Below, piece after piece: positions 52,429-64,000 of a stretch of DNA of 64,000 nt. The notes below the pieces were generated by a model that saw nothing but the letters and a program-made list of their open reading frames with translations, was not told the DNA's origin and did not search any database. Both the position numbers and the translations under genes were made by a program. The DNA lies in assembly GCF_022965805.1 (NCBI RefSeq), contig NC_133105.1, forward strand, positions 558,001-622,000, in the 5' to 3' direction. The stretch comes from Primulina eburnea (Eukaryota > Streptophyta > Magnoliopsida > Lamiales > Gesneriaceae). Positions within the stretch are counted from its first letter, which is position 1, and each line of letters begins with the position of its first letter.

Positions 52429-54615
52429 TTATAATATGTCGTCAGCGAAAAAATAGCGTAGCAGCTGCGCCATCACTCCAACGCTTACCCAGCAAAGCAT
52501 AACTGCAGGAACAAAAAGAAGATTATCGTGAGAAGTTGAGAACTGAAGTCAATTGAGCTTCCCTATTTGACACTCAACGCCTATTTTAAGTGCCGTTTTC
52601 CCATGTTAGATAAATTACAAAAACAAAATATAAACATACCATTGACGAAGACTAACATGTGGTGGAAATTTGAAATCCCCCGGAAATGAATGCAAATTGG
52701 CAGCCTAGGGCCGTGTTAAAAAGTGCACACTTTAAGGAAACAGTGATAGAAACAATAATTTCCATCATACGAGCCCAAGAATCATAACAGTATCAAAATC
52801 ACTAACAAAAGACCGTATGGTACCTCCCTTGGTGGGAAATATCTTAGAGAAAGATCCTATAATGAAGACATTTTATCTTTACCCATACCCTGCAGTGTTC
52901 AGAAAACAAGATAATATGAATGTGCATTATGACATGTAAATTGAGGACAATGACATAATCAACAAAGAAATATGAGTTAAACAACAATATCTTCAATGGA
53001 ACTTATTGATGAGGAGCATGAGCAATGAGCAACTTAGTATTTCAATTAGGATTTCTCACAATCTCTACATACATGCATATGTCAATGCATATGCACGCAG
53101 GACCACAGATATAGTATAAAGGAAAGGTATATAAACAAATATGAATTTTATGCATGTACAGGACAAAATAGTTTCAGTGTATATTTTCAGAATCATGTTC
53201 CATTCCTTGAAAAGCGTTTTCATCATAACCAACAACAAATAAGTCTGTATGTGACACAAGCTGGGATTCAGGAAAAAATGAAAACAATTAATGGATGCTT
53301 TTGGCAAGTGATTGGAAAGGGCTCTTCTGTTTCTTGTGATTAATATACCGCAGACTCAAGCTGAAGTTAGAGTTGGTTTATGATTCTTTTCTTATTATGA
53401 AGAGTGATTGGGTTATATGTAATTGAAAATATCATAGAAGTCAATTGGTTTTGATGCACACTACTGGGACAGTTGCCAAAAGGGAACCCGTGCCTTTCAC
53501 ATTATCGAAAATAACTTTTCGTGAAACGACAGCATTGTCGTGACTCTGGGAAAACAATATCTGCATTCATTTTAAGGAATTGTTTGAATGCCGACTATAA
53601 GAGAACAAATATGCTTACAGAAAAATATCAAAAAGCAAAGGAGAAAAAGGAATTGTTGGAATGCCAACTATAAGAGAACAAATATGCTTACAGGCCTAGT
53701 TCCTTCTTAGATTCCTCCGGATCAGAAATGCATTCTTCAAATCCAGAAAATCTTCTATGGGCCGACAATTTTCAAGCAATTTATCCCAGTATCCATTTAA
53801 CTCTACTCCTTCTCTAGTCACCATGCTTTCATCAGACCCCAGTATAGATACCAGGCAAAAATATCGAGGCCGAGAATACGGCACACCAAACTGCAAAGGG
53901 CTTAGAATAAATTTTTGCGGTTCAAAATAAATCTCTCTCAGCATAGAAATCATCTTTTCACGTGTATCAGAAGTCTGCAACAAACAACGAAATAGCATAG
54001 ATGCACAAAAGTTTTAAGAAATGGTAAGGCGACAATAAATAACAGGCTAAACTCAATGCCCCTATGCCTTCTCTTTTCAGTACTTAGGTTTAGTGAGATC
54101 CCTGGTTATATAAAAACACTTCACAAGCCAAGAAAATTCGGAATTCAGAAAACCATCTAAAAATTGATTTTATGGAGAATCATATTCATTTTTGAGCTAC
54201 ATACTTAGAATGTTAATGCAATTAGCCCAAACTAAAAGGTAAACATAGCATAACAAACCTCAAATCCAACTACATTCTCCACAAAGAGCATAAGTGGAGG
54301 CCGTGAAGTCTGAGGGATGAGTTCGAGAATACTCAAAAAAGATGAAGCTATAGCATCACCCGACCCTTTCTGGAGACCTTAAAGTAAAGAAATTTTAAGA
54401 AACTAACAGCAATGGACCAGGAAAATATGATTCCATTTTCCAAAAGCAGAAAAACGCAATATAATGTTAAGGAAAAAGAAACAAGGGAAAACAATCCATC
54501 ACCCTGTCGTGTGTAAGGTTGGCAGGGGGGGGGGGGGGGTGGATGATAAAAGCCATACTTCTGCCTCATAAGAGTCAACGTCAGCAGCACTCAAGATCTG
54601 AATGTCACCAATCAT
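52429..54615 (-). pseudogene. DNMT2: DNMT2 / TRDMT1-type tRNA cytosine-5 methyltransferase, inactivated
   Basis: Minus-strand exons are recognisable in the right order. About 54503-54615: ILSAADVDSYEAEVWLLS, then the catalytic-loop PCQPYTRQG. 54259-54377: [20 protein letters not shown] and [11 protein letters not shown]. 53692-53974: TSDTREKM, QKFILSPLQFGVPYSRPRYF. About 53460-53570: DIVFPESRQCCRFTKSYFR. 52640-52710: AANLHSFPGDFKFPPHVSLR. 52429-52502: YALLG and LLRY. DNMT2 methylates C38 of certain tRNAs. Breaks: a C15 run just before PCQ puts the catalytic loop out of frame with WLLS; CISDPEESKKELG lies in a different frame from PIEDFL; an extra base follows SYFR; a TAG precedes AANLHSFP; the last exon has two shifts. 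The first exons (motif I) are not in the window; TEs occupy that side. Confidence 0.8.
54525..54539. repeat. G15/C15 homopolymer in the DNMT2 catalytic exon
   Basis: Fifteen G on the plus strand (C15 in the gene sense) directly before TGCCAACC, which encodes the start of the CQPYTRQ catalytic loop. It causes the frame change inside the exon. Confidence 0.85.
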
Positions 54616-55032
54616 CACAAACGAATGTAGAGGTATTAATTACGAGATGGGCAAAACACTGATACTGAAATCACAAAACACCCATAACCTGTTGCGTATA
54701 TATATAGAGATGCATGTGTATATTATTTTATAAAAAAAGAGAAGTTAAAAAGTACAAGTGAAGGATAAGACATCAGCCTAACTAATGTAAAAAAGAGGCA
54801 GATTAACAACACAATTGGATGCCTTAACTCGACATGCATACTTACACAGCTACTGTTCCAGCAAATACAGATAATTATCCTACTGATAAGAACTAAATGG
54901 GATTTCTTTGAAACTACATCCCCGTTAATTGATACTCTCCAATAGTTTCAAAAACTCCATCCAACTCAAAACTTCTTCAATAAAGTCATACAAACTTCAG
55001 AGATAGCAAAAATCAGAAATGCTCTCACAGAT
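54616..55032. other. Unassigned DNA between DNMT2 exons and the Copia LTR
   Basis: AT-rich. I looked here for the missing first DNMT2 exons (the motif I FYSGIGG region) and did not find them. Confidence 0.5.
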
Positions 55033-55291
55033 TGTTATGACACGTGTCATTAATTAAATTCTTTTACTTGGTCATTATCAATAATCCTAACATTTAGGAG
55101 CAAGGTTACAGTAGTGGGTTTATTAGAACATGGCTTTAGTTGCTGAGTCTTAGTTATTGGTCAAGTCTGTTGCTATTTCTGTGGTATTTCCGTTGGTGTT
55201 ATAGCCTACAAAAGGCTGATCGATTAATGAAATAAACAAGGCGCTTCTCCTCTATATCATCTTGTGTTTTCTTTTCTCAAATTTTGCAACA
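55033..55291 (+). repeat. 5' LTR of the damaged Copia
   Basis: Starts TGTTATGACACGTGTCATTA and ends TTTTGCAACA, followed by one base and the primer-binding site. The inverted motif ACACGTGT lies near its start. The partner LTR is out of the window, so the borders rest on TG...CA and the primer site. Confidence 0.75.
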
Positions 55292-55292
55292 G

Positions 55293-55305
55293 TGGTATCA
55301 GAGCC
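55293..55305 (+). other. Primer-binding site (initiator tRNA-Met)
   Basis: TGGTATCAGAGCC directly after the LTR, complementary to initiator tRNA-Met. Confidence 0.9.
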
Positions 55306-55317
55306 AGGTTCGAAACA

Positions 55318-58300
55318 ATGGCATCTGAAAATTTTGTGCCAGCTTCTATCCCACGCTTTGATGGTCACTATGATCACTGGAGTATGCTGATGGAAAACTT
55401 CTTGAGGTCTAAAGAATATTGGCATGTCGTGGAATCTGGAGTAGCAGAACCAACGGCTGGAGTAATGTTGACAGCAGCACAACAGTCTGAATTAGACTCA
55501 TTGAAGCTTAAGGATCTTAAAGCCAAGAACTATCTTTTCCAGGCCATTGATCGGTCGACCTTGGAGACGATTCTTTGCAAAGATACTTCAAAGCATATTT
55601 GGGATGCAATGAAGAAGAAGCATCAAGGGAACGCGAGGGCGATGCGGGTGATGCTTCAAGGATTTCGGACTGAATTTGAGAATCTACGCATGAAGTCAGG
55701 CGAGTCAGTTTCAGACTTCTTCACGAGAACGATGACAATCGCTAACAAGATGCGCATCCATGGAGAGAAAATGGAGGATGTCAATTGTGGAGAAAATCCT
55801 TCGATCAATGTCACCTAAATTTAATTTCATTGTTTGTTCTATAGAAGAATCACAAAATATAGATTCTCTTTCAATTGATGAATTACAGAGCTCATTGTTG
55901 GTTCATGAAAGAAAGGTTGTCTTGCAAGATAAAGAGGAGCAAGCATTGAAGGTGACAGGTCCTGGTGGAAATCCAAGAAGGAAGGACAGAAATGGGTACA
56001 ACAAGTCAGAGGAGGATCGAGAAACTGATTGTAATCAGTCAAAGGAAAAATCAAAGTTTGTTGACAAATCAAACATTGAATGTTACAGATGTCACAGGTA
56101 TGGTCATTACAAATCAGAATGTTACACTAATCTCAATAGAAATCGTGGTGTGAAATCAAATTTTGTAGAACAAGAAGAAGAAATTTCTCTCTTGATGGCA
56201 TACCATATGAAGGAAGAAATCCACCAGAACATGTGGTACCTAGACACAGGCTGCAGCAACCATATGTGTGGAGATAAAATGATGTTTTCGGAGTTAGATG
56301 AAACATTTCGGAACACCGTATCGTTTGGTGATAACTCCAAAGTTTCTGTTATGGGCAAAGGGAGTGTACAAATTAGCACCAAAAGAAATACTAAGCAGGT
56401 TATTTCCAATGTCTTCTTTGTTCCAGATTTGAAAACTAACTTGCTTAGTGTTGGTCAGCTTCAAGAGAAGGGATATGAAATCTCTATTAAGGATGGAGTT
56501 TGCCGGATTCAAAATGAAAAATTGGGCTTAATCGCTGCAGTCAACATGACAGCAAATCGGATGTTTCCATTGTATCTTGACAACACCACTCAAGCATGTT
56601 TTTCCACCAGAGTAGAAGATGAAGCATGGCTATGGCATTTTCGGTATGGGCACTTGAATTTTAATGGCTTAAACACGTTGCAACAAAAGAATATGGTGAT
56701 GGGTCTTCCGCAAATTCGTATTCCTTCTCAAATATGTGAAGATTGTGTTATTGGTAAACAACATCGGGAGCAATTTCCAAAAGGACAGTCAAGGAGAGCA
56801 AAAAAAGTGTTGGAGCTAGTTCATTCAGATTTATGTGGACCCATCAATCCGACATCAAATGGTGGTAAACGTTACTTTATAACATTTATTGACGACTATA
56901 GTCGAAAAACTTGGGTTTATCTTTTGCAGGAAAAATCAGAAACTTTTTTAGCTTTCAAAAGTTTCAAAGTTCTGGTTGAAAAAGAAGCAGGTGTTCCAAT
57001 AAAGATTCTTCGAAGTGATCGTGGTGGTGAGTTCAACTCGGCTGAATTTGTAAATTTCTGTGAGGAACATGGAATTCAGAAGCAACTTACAGCAGCCTAT
57101 ACACCACAACAGAATGGGGTTGCAGAGAGAAAGAATCGTACAATTCTAAACATGGTGCGGTCTGTTTTGACAACAAGCGGAATGCCAAAGAGTTTTTGGC
57201 CAGAAGCGATCAATTGGAGCATCCACATATTGAACAGAAGTCCAACTTTAGCTGTCCAAAATGTGACACCTGAAGAAGCATGGAGTGGCTACAAACCAAG
57301 CGTTGAGCATTTTAGAGTTTTTGGTTGTATAGCATATGTCCACATTCCAGATCAGAAAAGAAACAAGCTTGATGACAAAGGTGAAAAATGTTTTTTTCTT
57401 GGTGTTAGTGAACAGTCAAAAGCATACAAATTGTATGAACCTATCACTAAGAAAATTGTCATTAGTCGTGATGTGATTTTTGATGAGAAGCAGTTCTGGA
57501 TCTGGAATAAAGACAATGGTGAACAACATATACAAACTGATTTTGATGGAGAAATAAGAGAAGAAAGGCAACAGCCTTTAGATGCCCAACCTGTGGTTGA
57601 TGTTCAACCAGCAAATAGTCCAGGAAATTCTGATTATGAAATGGTAGATGAACGACAGCAACGAGTTCGAAGACGACCTGCGTGGATGGAGGATTATGAA
57701 CTAAGTGTAGACCATCTTGAAGATTCACTCACTCACCTTGTTTTATTTTCAGATTCTGATCCAACAGTTTTTGAAGATGCTGTCAAAGACTCTAAATGGA
57801 GAAAGGCTATGGATGAAGAAATAGCGGCAATTGAGAAAAACAATACTTGGGAGTTAACGGAGCTTCCACGAGATCAAAAGACAATTGGTGTGAAGTGGGT
57901 TTACAAGACTAAGTTGAACAAGGATGGAGAAGTCGACAAATTTAAAGCACGACTAGTGGCAAAAGGTTACAAACAAGAGTATGGGATCGACTACAAAGAA
58001 GTCTTCGCACCGGTGGCAAGACATGACACGATCAGACTAGTTATTGCTTTAGCAGCACAAAAATCATGGCCTATCTTCCAGTTGGATGTGAAATCTGCAT
58101 TCTTGCATGGAGATTTGGAAGAACAAGTTTTCATCGATCAACCTCCCGGCTATATTAAGGTTGGTAATGAGCATAAAGTTTATAAATTGAATAAGGCTCT
58201 TTATGGACTAAAACAAGCACCACGAGCTTGGTATAGTCGTATTGAGAATTACTTTCTAAAAGAGGGTTTCAAGAAATGTCCATATGAACATACACTTTTT

Positions 58301-58918
58301 GTCAAATCTGGAGATACCGAGAAGATGCTTATCGTTTGCCTATATGTTGATGACTTAATTTATACGGGAAATGATAATGCCATGTTTGAATAATTCAAGC
58401 TATCCATGATGCTTGAATTTGATATGTCAGATCTTGGTCTCATGAACTATTTTCTTGGCATAGAAGTGATGCAAACTGTTGGTGGTATCTTTATTTCTCA
58501 AAAGAAGTATGCTCAAGAAATCTTAGGTAGATTTCAGATGCAGAATTGCAATTCTGTTAGCACACCATGTGAGGGAAATCTCAAGCTAGCTAAAGATCCT
58601 GAAGGAAAGAAGGTAGATAGCACTTTGTACAAGCAAATTGTTGGGAGCTTGATGTACTTGACAGCCACAAGGCCAGATATAATGTATGCTGTGAGTCTTA
58701 TTAGCAGATACATGGAGTGTCCAAAAGAGATGCATATTATAGCAGCAAAGAGGATTTTTCGTTACTTGCAAGGTACCATGAAGTTTGGGCTGTTCTATAA
58801 GAAAGAAGAAATGTCAAATTTGTTTGGCTTTACAGACAGTGACTATGCAAGAGATTCAGATGATCGGAAGAGCACTTCTGGTTACGCATTCATTTTGAGC
58901 TCGGGAGCTGTTTCGTGG
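55318..58918 (+). pseudogene. Copia gag-pol with one frameshift, one nonsense codon and truncation
   Basis: Gag starts at 55318 (MASENFVPASIPRFDGHYDH) and loses frame near 55780, just after MRIHGEKMEDV. The continuation is in another frame (VEKILRSMSPKFNFIVCSIE), as if about two bases were deleted. Then follow a knuckle CYRCHRYGHYKSEC, protease WYLDTGCSNHMCGD, integrase with HSDLCGP, RSDRGGEF and [13 protein letters not shown], and RT with QLDVKSAFLHG and YVDD. At 58391-58393 a TAA stands where a Glu codon is expected (AMFE, stop, FK). The same frame resumes to RNase H (DSDYARDSDDRKSTSGYAF) and is cut at GAVSW by the Gypsy LTR. Confidence 0.9.
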
Positions 58919-60461
58919 TGTCACGCCCCGAAACTCGGGATTTGACACCGGCGTCGCTCATCAATCGAAAAACGACAAGCCTCGTAGCACAGTATAAACC
59001 GAAACCAGTTTATTTCATAAATTCGCCAAAAACAACCACTGTCTTTACAACTGAATAAATTGAATAAATTGCGGAAGCGTTTACAAATAAAATAAACCAA
59101 CTAAAATCCTTAAATCTTGCAGCATAAATCGAATATAATAATTTCACCAGCCCCAAAACTGGTCCGACTCCTCTTCTTCGACCTGTTCCTCTGATTTATC
59201 TTCAGTTTTATCTGGGGAGGTGTAAGGGGGGTGAGTATTTTGGGAAATACTCAGCAAGTGGGGGCCGTTCGAGTACACAACAACATGCATATAACAATTC
59301 GAAAATATACACACACACACCATGCATACTTTGACTCATATCACATTCGTATACTTGACCTGACACTGAGATTCCTCTACTTTCAATGGTTTACTGACGT
59401 CAGTCCCTAATTTTTATTCCTCTAAGGGGGCGAGGCCGAATCGGTTATATCCCCACCGTATGAGGGTCATGTCATAGTTGGGATTCCCTCCCATATCCAG
59501 TCGGATCCTCACAGTGTCAACATAAACTCATGCAGAAATCATAACCAGAAGGGGTAGAAAAGAGTTGTACTCGACCGAAATTTAATAAAACCGAAAATTA
59601 CATGCACCGAAATACATGCACCGAAAAATGCAACAATTTAAAACAAGCCCACTTACCTTAAGCTTCTTGAAGAAAAACGTAAAACTCCGGTGGCTGGACT
59701 GCGGCAGCGCTTCGCCGTGCACGAAAAAAAATCCTAAGAAACTAGGTGTGTTTCTCGAAAATTTGAGAGAAAAGTGGTGTGAATTTTCGAGACCCATGCC
59801 CTCCTATTTATAGGGGTTGGCTGCTATCCTGATCGTGTATCAAATCTCGTTGATTCTGAATCAAATCTTCATCTAAAATCGTGATCAAATCTACCCTTAT
59901 TCTTATCCTAAATTTCGAAAATATATAATTATATCCAAGCTAATTTTCGAAATTAAGCCTTGCCCAGTCTGTGAAATTTCGACTTTTGTGTCTAATTCCC
60001 AATATTCGGTAGATTTTTGACTTCCTAAAATAATAAAAATTATATTTCTAAAATCCCACAAATTTGCTTACTTAAATCCGAAATTATTGGTATTTTTCCA
60101 CAAATAATATTTGGATTATTTTTCCTAAAATCCTGGTAGCTGAACTTTTAAATTTTTCCCAAGGCTGCATTTTATCGTGTAGACTTTTCCCTTATCTATG
60201 ATTTTCGAAAATCACTTAATATTCTCCCCTAATTTTCGAAAATCCCTTGACAAATCCTCAAGATTTTTGCTCCATGATTGAGTTATCTTCTCGCTTAAAT
60301 TTTTATCCGGTTGATATTTCTATAAATCTCAAATATTCTGATAAACAAAATACACACGATATTATTTAAATCCTTGAGTTCCAAAAACCACAAATCCTGA
60401 GAATCTCCAAAATCTTGATACAAAAATATTATTGTGATAAAATAAAATCCGGGATTTTACA
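58919..60461 (-). repeat. 3' LTR of the Gypsy element (1,543 bp)
   Basis: On the minus strand from TGTAAAATCCCGGATTTTAT to GAGTTTCGGGGCGTGACA. TATA box at 59803-59813. Only one LTR is in the window, so borders rest on the TG...CA ends, the polypurine tract and the Copia breakpoint. Confidence 0.85.
59803..59813 (-). promoter_or_regulatory. TATA box of the Gypsy LTR
   Basis: CTATAAATAGG on the minus strand, about 650 bases into the LTR, a plausible U3 promoter giving the U3/R boundary some 30 bases further. Confidence 0.65.
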
Positions 60462-63400
60462 TCCCTCCCTCCTTATGGGAAGTTTCGTCCTCGAAACTTG
60501 AGTTGGCTTGGTCTGAGAAAAGATACGGGTATTGGTTCCTCATATTTTCTTCTAGCTCCCACGTGGCTTCTCTTTCAGTGTGGTTAGACCATTGCACCTT
60601 GACGTATGGAATGACTCGTCGCCTTAGTGCTTGGTCCTTGGAATCCACAATTCTGATGGGAACTTCTTCGTACTTCAGCTCTTCTCCCAAGTTACTTTCG
60701 ATTACGAGCGGTTCTACTTCCAACACATGGCTTGGATCTGAGATGTATTTCCGCAGTTGGGATACATGGAAGACGTTATGAATTCTGGACATGTTTGGCG
60801 GTAGAGCCAGTCTGTATGCCAGTGTGCCCACTTTTTCCAAAATTTCAAAGGGTCCTACATAGCGAGGGTTTAGCTTCCCAGCTTTACTGAATCGGACAAC
60901 TCCCTTCATAGGCGACACTTTTACATAGGCCTTCTCGCCAACGTTGAACTCTACTGGCCTTCTTTTCAGATCCGCCCAACTCTTTTGTCGATCTTGAGCT
61001 GCCTTGAGTTTCTCTCGGACGACTGTAACCTTGTCTATGGTTATCTGTACAAGCTCAGGTCCCACTATGGCTTTCTCTCCCACTTCATCCCAATATAGGG
61101 GTGATCGACATTTCCTTCCATACAGAGCTTCATATGGAGCCATCCCAATACTGCTGTGATAGCTGTTATTATAGGCAAACTCGATCAATGGCAGGTGAGT
61201 GCTCCAATGGTTACTGAATTCTAGGGCGCACGCTCGCAGCATGTCTTCCAAGGTTTGAATTGTTCTCTCAGTTTGTCCATCGGTTTGAGGGTGATAGGCC
61301 GTACTAAGAGTGACTTTCGTTCCCATGGCCCCTTGGAAGCTCTTCCAAAAACGCGAGACGAACCTCGGGTCTCTATCAGACAGGATGCTCACTGGCACCC
61401 CATGTAGTCTCACAATGTTGTCCATATATAGCGAAGCCAACTTCTCGAGATTGTAATTCATTCGAACGGGTAGAAAGTGTGCAGTCTTTGTGAGTCTGTC
61501 TACGATCACCCATATACCGTCGTGGCCTTGCCTGGACTTCGGCAATCCAACCACAAAGTCCATGGAAATATGCTCCCATTTCCACTCGGGAATTTCCAGG
61601 GGTTGCAGTAATCCTCCAGGTCGCTGGTGTTCTGCTTTGACCTGCTGGCATGTCTGACATCTGGAGACGAATTCAGCTACATCTCCTTTCATGCCATTCC
61701 ACCAGAAGCTATTCTTGAGGTCTCTGTACATTTTCGTACTGCCTGGATGGACTGAGAACTTCGACTTATGCGCCTCTGCCATTATCTCCTGACGAAGGTT
61801 GTCCCTGTCGGGCACACACAGTCTTCCTTTCATCCATAAGGTCCCTTTGTCATCAACCCGATGATCTTGAGACTTTCCTTCTCTGACTTGATCTTTTAGT
61901 TTGGTCAGTGCTGGGTCTTGATCTTGGTTTAATTTGACGATCTCCCGCAGACATGGCTGGGCTGAGAGGGAAGCTAGAGTCACTTTTCCTGGGCCCTTCC
62001 GACTTAGCGCATCAGCCACTTTGTTTGCTTTACCCGGATGGTAGCTTATAGTCAAGTCGTAGTCTTTCAGTAGTTCAATCCACCGTCTCTGTCTCATGTT
62101 TAGCTCCTTTTGGGTGAACAGATACTTGAGGCTCTGGTGGTCTGTGAAAATCTCACACTTAGCACCATAGAGATAGTGCCTCCAGATTTTTAAGGCGAAG
62201 ACAACCGCTGCTAGCTCCAGATCATGAGTAGGGTAGTTCTGTTCGTGCGGTTTCAACTGCCTTGATGCGTAGGCGATCACTCTTCCCTCTTGCATTAGTA
62301 CGCATCCCAAACCTTCCTTAGAAGCGTCACTGTAGATGGTGAATTCCTTGTCTTCCGTGGGTAAGACTAGTACTGGCGTGGATGCGAGCTTTTCTTTTAA
62401 TGTCTGAAAACTTTTCTCGCAACCTTCGTCCCAGATGAACTTGGAATTCTTTTGCGTGAGTCTAGTCAGTGGTATGGCGATTGAAGAGAAACCTTCAACG
62501 AACTTTCTGTAATAGCCTGCCAGTCCAAGAAAGCTCCTGATGTCTGTGGCGTTCTTAGGTTTTGGCCACTCTGTAATTGCCTCAACTTTCTTGGGATCCA
62601 CTGATACTCCTGCTTCTGAGATCACGTGCCCTAAAAAGGATACACTTTTCAGCCAGAACTCACATTTCTTCAACTTGGCGTAGAGCTCTTTCTCCCTTAA
62701 AGTCTGTAGTGCGATGCGGAGATGCTTTTCATGATCTTTTTCACTGGGAGAATAGACGAGAATGTCGTCAATAAATACCACTATGAACTGATCCAGGAAT
62801 GGTTTGAAGACTCTGTTCATTAAGTCCATGAAGGCTGCAGGCGCGTTGGTCAGTCCAAAAGGCATCACTGTGAACTCAAAATGCCCATATCTTGTCCGAA
62901 AGGCTGTCTTGGGAATATCTTCTGCCCTGACCTTCAATTGATGGTAACCCGTCCTCAGGTCTAGCTTAGAGAATACGGCGGCTCCCTTAAGCTGATCAAA
63001 TAGGTCGTCTATTCTCGGGAGAGGGTACCTGTTCTTGATAGTAATCTTGTTCAATTCTCTGTAGTCGATACACAGTCTCATGCTCCCATCTTTCTTCCTT
63101 ACAAAGAGTACTGGTGCTCCCCATGGGGACACGCTAGGTCGAACTTGCTTTTTGTCCAGCAATTCCTGGAGTTGCTCTTTTAACTCCTTGAGTTCAGCTG
63201 GTGCCATCCGGTAAGGTGCTTTGGAAATTGGTGCTGCACCTGGAGTTAGATTAATTTCGAACTCGACTTCGCGGTCCGGGACTGTCCCTGGGAGTTCTTC
63301 TGGAAAGACATCCGGGAACTCACATGCTATTGGGATGTCTTCTATTCTCAGTTCGACTTCTCCTTGCACCTCGCTGACCATAGCTAGGTAGATGTCTTCT

Positions 63401-64000
63401 CCGGATTTCATGGCCTTCCATGCTTGTGAAGCGGAAAGGAGTGATTTTCGTTTCTTGGATTTACCGTGAAACACGACCTCTCCCTGACCTGGGGTTCGGA
63501 GTTTGACTTCCTTTCCTTTACAATCTACTATTGCATTGTTTTTGGCTAACCAATCCATCCCTAAGATGATGTCGAAATCGACCATGATCAACTGTATCAA
63601 GTCGGCGCTAAAAGTCTGATTATTGATACTGATTTTACAATCTCTGTGAATTTCGTGGGTTTCAATGGCCCTACTTGTAGGTGTAGCTATTCGAAAGGGC
63701 TCGTTTAGTTTCTCAGGCTTACATCCTAACTTCTTAGCAAATCTTTTAGACATAAACGAATGGGTAGCTCCACAGTCAAATAACACATAAGCAGGCACTT
63801 GCTGAATAAATATGGTACCTGACACGACATCGTTTGCGTCGTCCGCTTCCTCTTGCGTCATAGCAAACACTCTAGCGTTAGGCTGATTCTCTTTTGGTTT
63901 GTTGGGGTTAGCTCCCACATTCTGCCCAGTTCCCCTGTTGGGCCCAGCTGCTTGATTGGTGGCGGTAGGACATTCAGAAATTCGGTGTCCCGGTTTTCCA
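60457..64000 (-). CDS. Gypsy polyprotein: end of Gag, protease, RT, RNase H, integrase, chromodomain
   Basis: One open frame with no break from the window edge to TAA at 60457-60459. At the edge lies the end of a CCHC knuckle ([10 protein letters not shown]). Then protease [11 protein letters not shown], reverse transcriptase ([12 protein letters not shown], catalytic FIDDILVY), RNase H ([25 protein letters not shown]), integrase with the HHCC zinc motif ([10 protein letters not shown]...CQTCQ) and D-D-E core ([29 protein letters not shown]), and a chromodomain at the C-terminus ([27 protein letters not shown]). All catalytic motifs look intact, so this copy may be active or recently so. The last codons overlap the polypurine tract, and the stop lies inside the first bases of the 3' LTR. 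Confidence 0.95.
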   Translation of the reverse strand, partial: GKPGHRISECPTATNQAAGPNRGTGQNVGANPNKPKENQPNARVFAMTQEEADDANDVVSGTIFIQQVPAYVLFDCGATHSFMSKRFAKKLGCKPEKLNEPFRIATPTSRAIETHEIHRDCKISINNQTFSADLIQLIMVDFDIILGMDWLAKNNAIVDCKGKEVKLRTPGQGEVVFHGKSKKRKSLLSASQAWKAMKSGEDIYLAMVSEVQGEVELRIEDIPIACEFPDVFPEELPGTVPDREVEFEINLTPGAAPISKAPYRMAPAELKELKEQLQELLDKKQVRPSVSPWGAPVLFVRKKDGSMRLCIDYRELNKITIKNRYPLPRIDDLFDQLKGAAVFSKLDLRTGYHQLKVRAEDIPKTAFRTRYGHFEFTVMPFGLTNAPAAFMDLMNRVFKPFLDQFIVVFIDDILVYSPSEKDHEKHLRIALQTLREKELYAKLKKCEFWLKSVSFLGHVISEAGVSVDPKKVEAITEWPKPKNATDIRSFLGLAGYYRKFVEGFSSIAIPLTRLTQKNSKFIWDEGCEKSFQTLKEKLASTPVLVLPTEDKEFTIYSDASKEGLGCVLMQEGRVIAYASRQLKPHEQNYPTHDLELAAVVFALKIWRHYLYGAKCEIFTDHQSLKYLFTQKELNMRQRRWIELLKDYDLTISYHPGKANKVADALSRKGPGKVTLASLSAQPCLREIVKLNQDQDPALTKLKDQVREGKSQDHRVDDKGTLWMKGRLCVPDRDNLRQEIMAEAHKSKFSVHPGSTKMYRDLKNSFWWNGMKGDVAEFVSRCQTCQQVKAEHQRPGGLLQPLEIPEWKWEHISMDFVVGLPKSRQGHDGIWVIVDRLTKTAHFLPVRMNYNLEKLASLYMDNIVRLHGVPVSILSDRDPRFVSRFWKSFQGAMGTKVTLSTAYHPQTDGQTERTIQTLEDMLRACALEFSNHWSTHLPLIEFAYNNSYHSSIGMAPYEALYGRKCRSPLYWDEVGEKAIVGPELVQITIDKVTVVREKLKAAQDRQKSWADLKRRPVEFNVGEKAYVKVSPMKGVVRFSKAGKLNPRYVGPFEILEKVGTLAYRLALPPNMSRIHNVFHVSQLRKYISDPSHVLEVEPLVIESNLGEELKYEEVPIRIVDSKDQALRRRVIPYVKVQWSNHTEREATWELEENMRNQYPYLFSDQANSSFEDETSHKEGGM
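60462..60475 (-). other. Polypurine tract of the Gypsy element
   Basis: On the minus strand AAGGAGGGAGGGA directly precedes the LTR start TGTAAAATCC. It also encodes the last residues of the polyprotein. Confidence 0.8.

Larger units (their letters stand above)
55033..58918 (+). mobile_element. Damaged Copia retrotransposon, split by a Gypsy insertion
   Basis: A 259-bp 5' LTR (55033-55291), an initiator-Met primer-binding site and gag-pol run on the plus strand until RNase H is interrupted at 58918 by a Gypsy LTR. The remainder and the 3' LTR should lie beyond the right edge of the window. The short LTR and single gag-pol frame fit a small Copia lineage (Ale- or Ivana-like). I do not assign it further. 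Confidence 0.88.
58919..64000 (-). mobile_element. Chromodomain Gypsy retrotransposon (Tekay/Del type), 3' part
   Basis: Inserted into the RNase H of the Copia element at 58918/58919. It runs on the minus strand, so the left LTR (58919-60461) is its 3' LTR. Polypurine tract and a long intact pol lie to the right, and gag and the 5' LTR are outside the window. The outer LTR terminus TGTCACGCCCCGAAACTC and the C-terminal chromodomain fit chromoviruses, whose chromodomain directs insertion to marked chromatin. The pre-insertion site is probably CGTGG (58914-58918); its second copy should lie after the far LTR. Confidence 0.9.

Noticed and set aside
54348..54590. 80-codon minus-strand frame containing the PCQPYTRQG motif
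   Set aside because: It mixes out-of-frame exon sequence with intron read-through. The motif belongs to the DNMT2 exon, but the frame as a whole is not a gene.

Overview
This window is plant nuclear DNA. It holds intron-split genes with GT-AG borders, a pol III tRNA gene with plant-style upstream TATA, plant-specific families (YUCCA, DUF642, Agenet/ENT, 3-ketoacyl-CoA synthase) and several LTR retrotransposons. A eudicot is clear. An asterid, perhaps Lamiales, is my inference from the H2A.Z sequence and the repeat style, and I cannot prove it.

Layout. 1-315: first coding exon of a YUCCA flavin monooxygenase (minus strand, cut by the window edge). 1699-1770: tRNA-Gly(UCC). 2092-5241: an intact four-exon FAD monooxygenase and, downstream of it, a decayed tandem copy with the two middle exons lost. 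6136-7873: three-exon NAA50 N-terminal acetyltransferase. 8838-9057: 3' tail of a 3-ketoacyl-CoA synthase, a relic. 9663-15191: histone H2A.Z (two exons, minus) with a 5.1-kb intron that contains an internally inverted Copia element. 15877-24487: QCR7, the 14-kDa subunit of respiratory complex III (four exons, plus), diverging from H2A.Z. Its 7.7-kb second intron holds a 5.9-kb gag-only LTR element with an array of about 31 hairpin-forming units. 24488-28077: AT-rich intergenic DNA with copies of a short repeat carrying a GAGACGGTCTC palindrome. 28083-39171: a young, complete Sirevirus-like Copia element on the minus strand with gag, pol, a third large ORF, and a small opposite-strand ORF with its own TATA box. 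40276-40768: a PIF/Harbinger-like MITE. 43171-45865: DUF642 cell-wall protein. 48769-50392: Agenet plus ENT domain protein. 52429-54615: a DNMT2 (TRDMT1-type) gene that looks inactivated. 55033-58918: a damaged Copia element, interrupted by a chromodomain Gypsy (Tekay/Del type) element that runs from 58919 off the right edge.

How it fits together. The host genes are mostly housekeeping or developmental: auxin synthesis, N-terminal acetylation, H2A.Z chromatin, respiratory complex III, cell-wall protein, chromatin reader and tRNA methylation. They are not an operon or a pathway. More than a third of the window is LTR retrotransposon. Two adjacent divergent housekeeping genes tolerate LTR elements inside introns. 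The most unusual items are the hairpin array with compensatory stem changes, the inverted Copia element bounded by one target-site duplication, the antisense gene inside the Sirevirus, and the decayed DNMT2 with a C15 tract at its catalytic loop. Exon borders were placed by eye from splice signals and family alignment from memory. No database search was possible.
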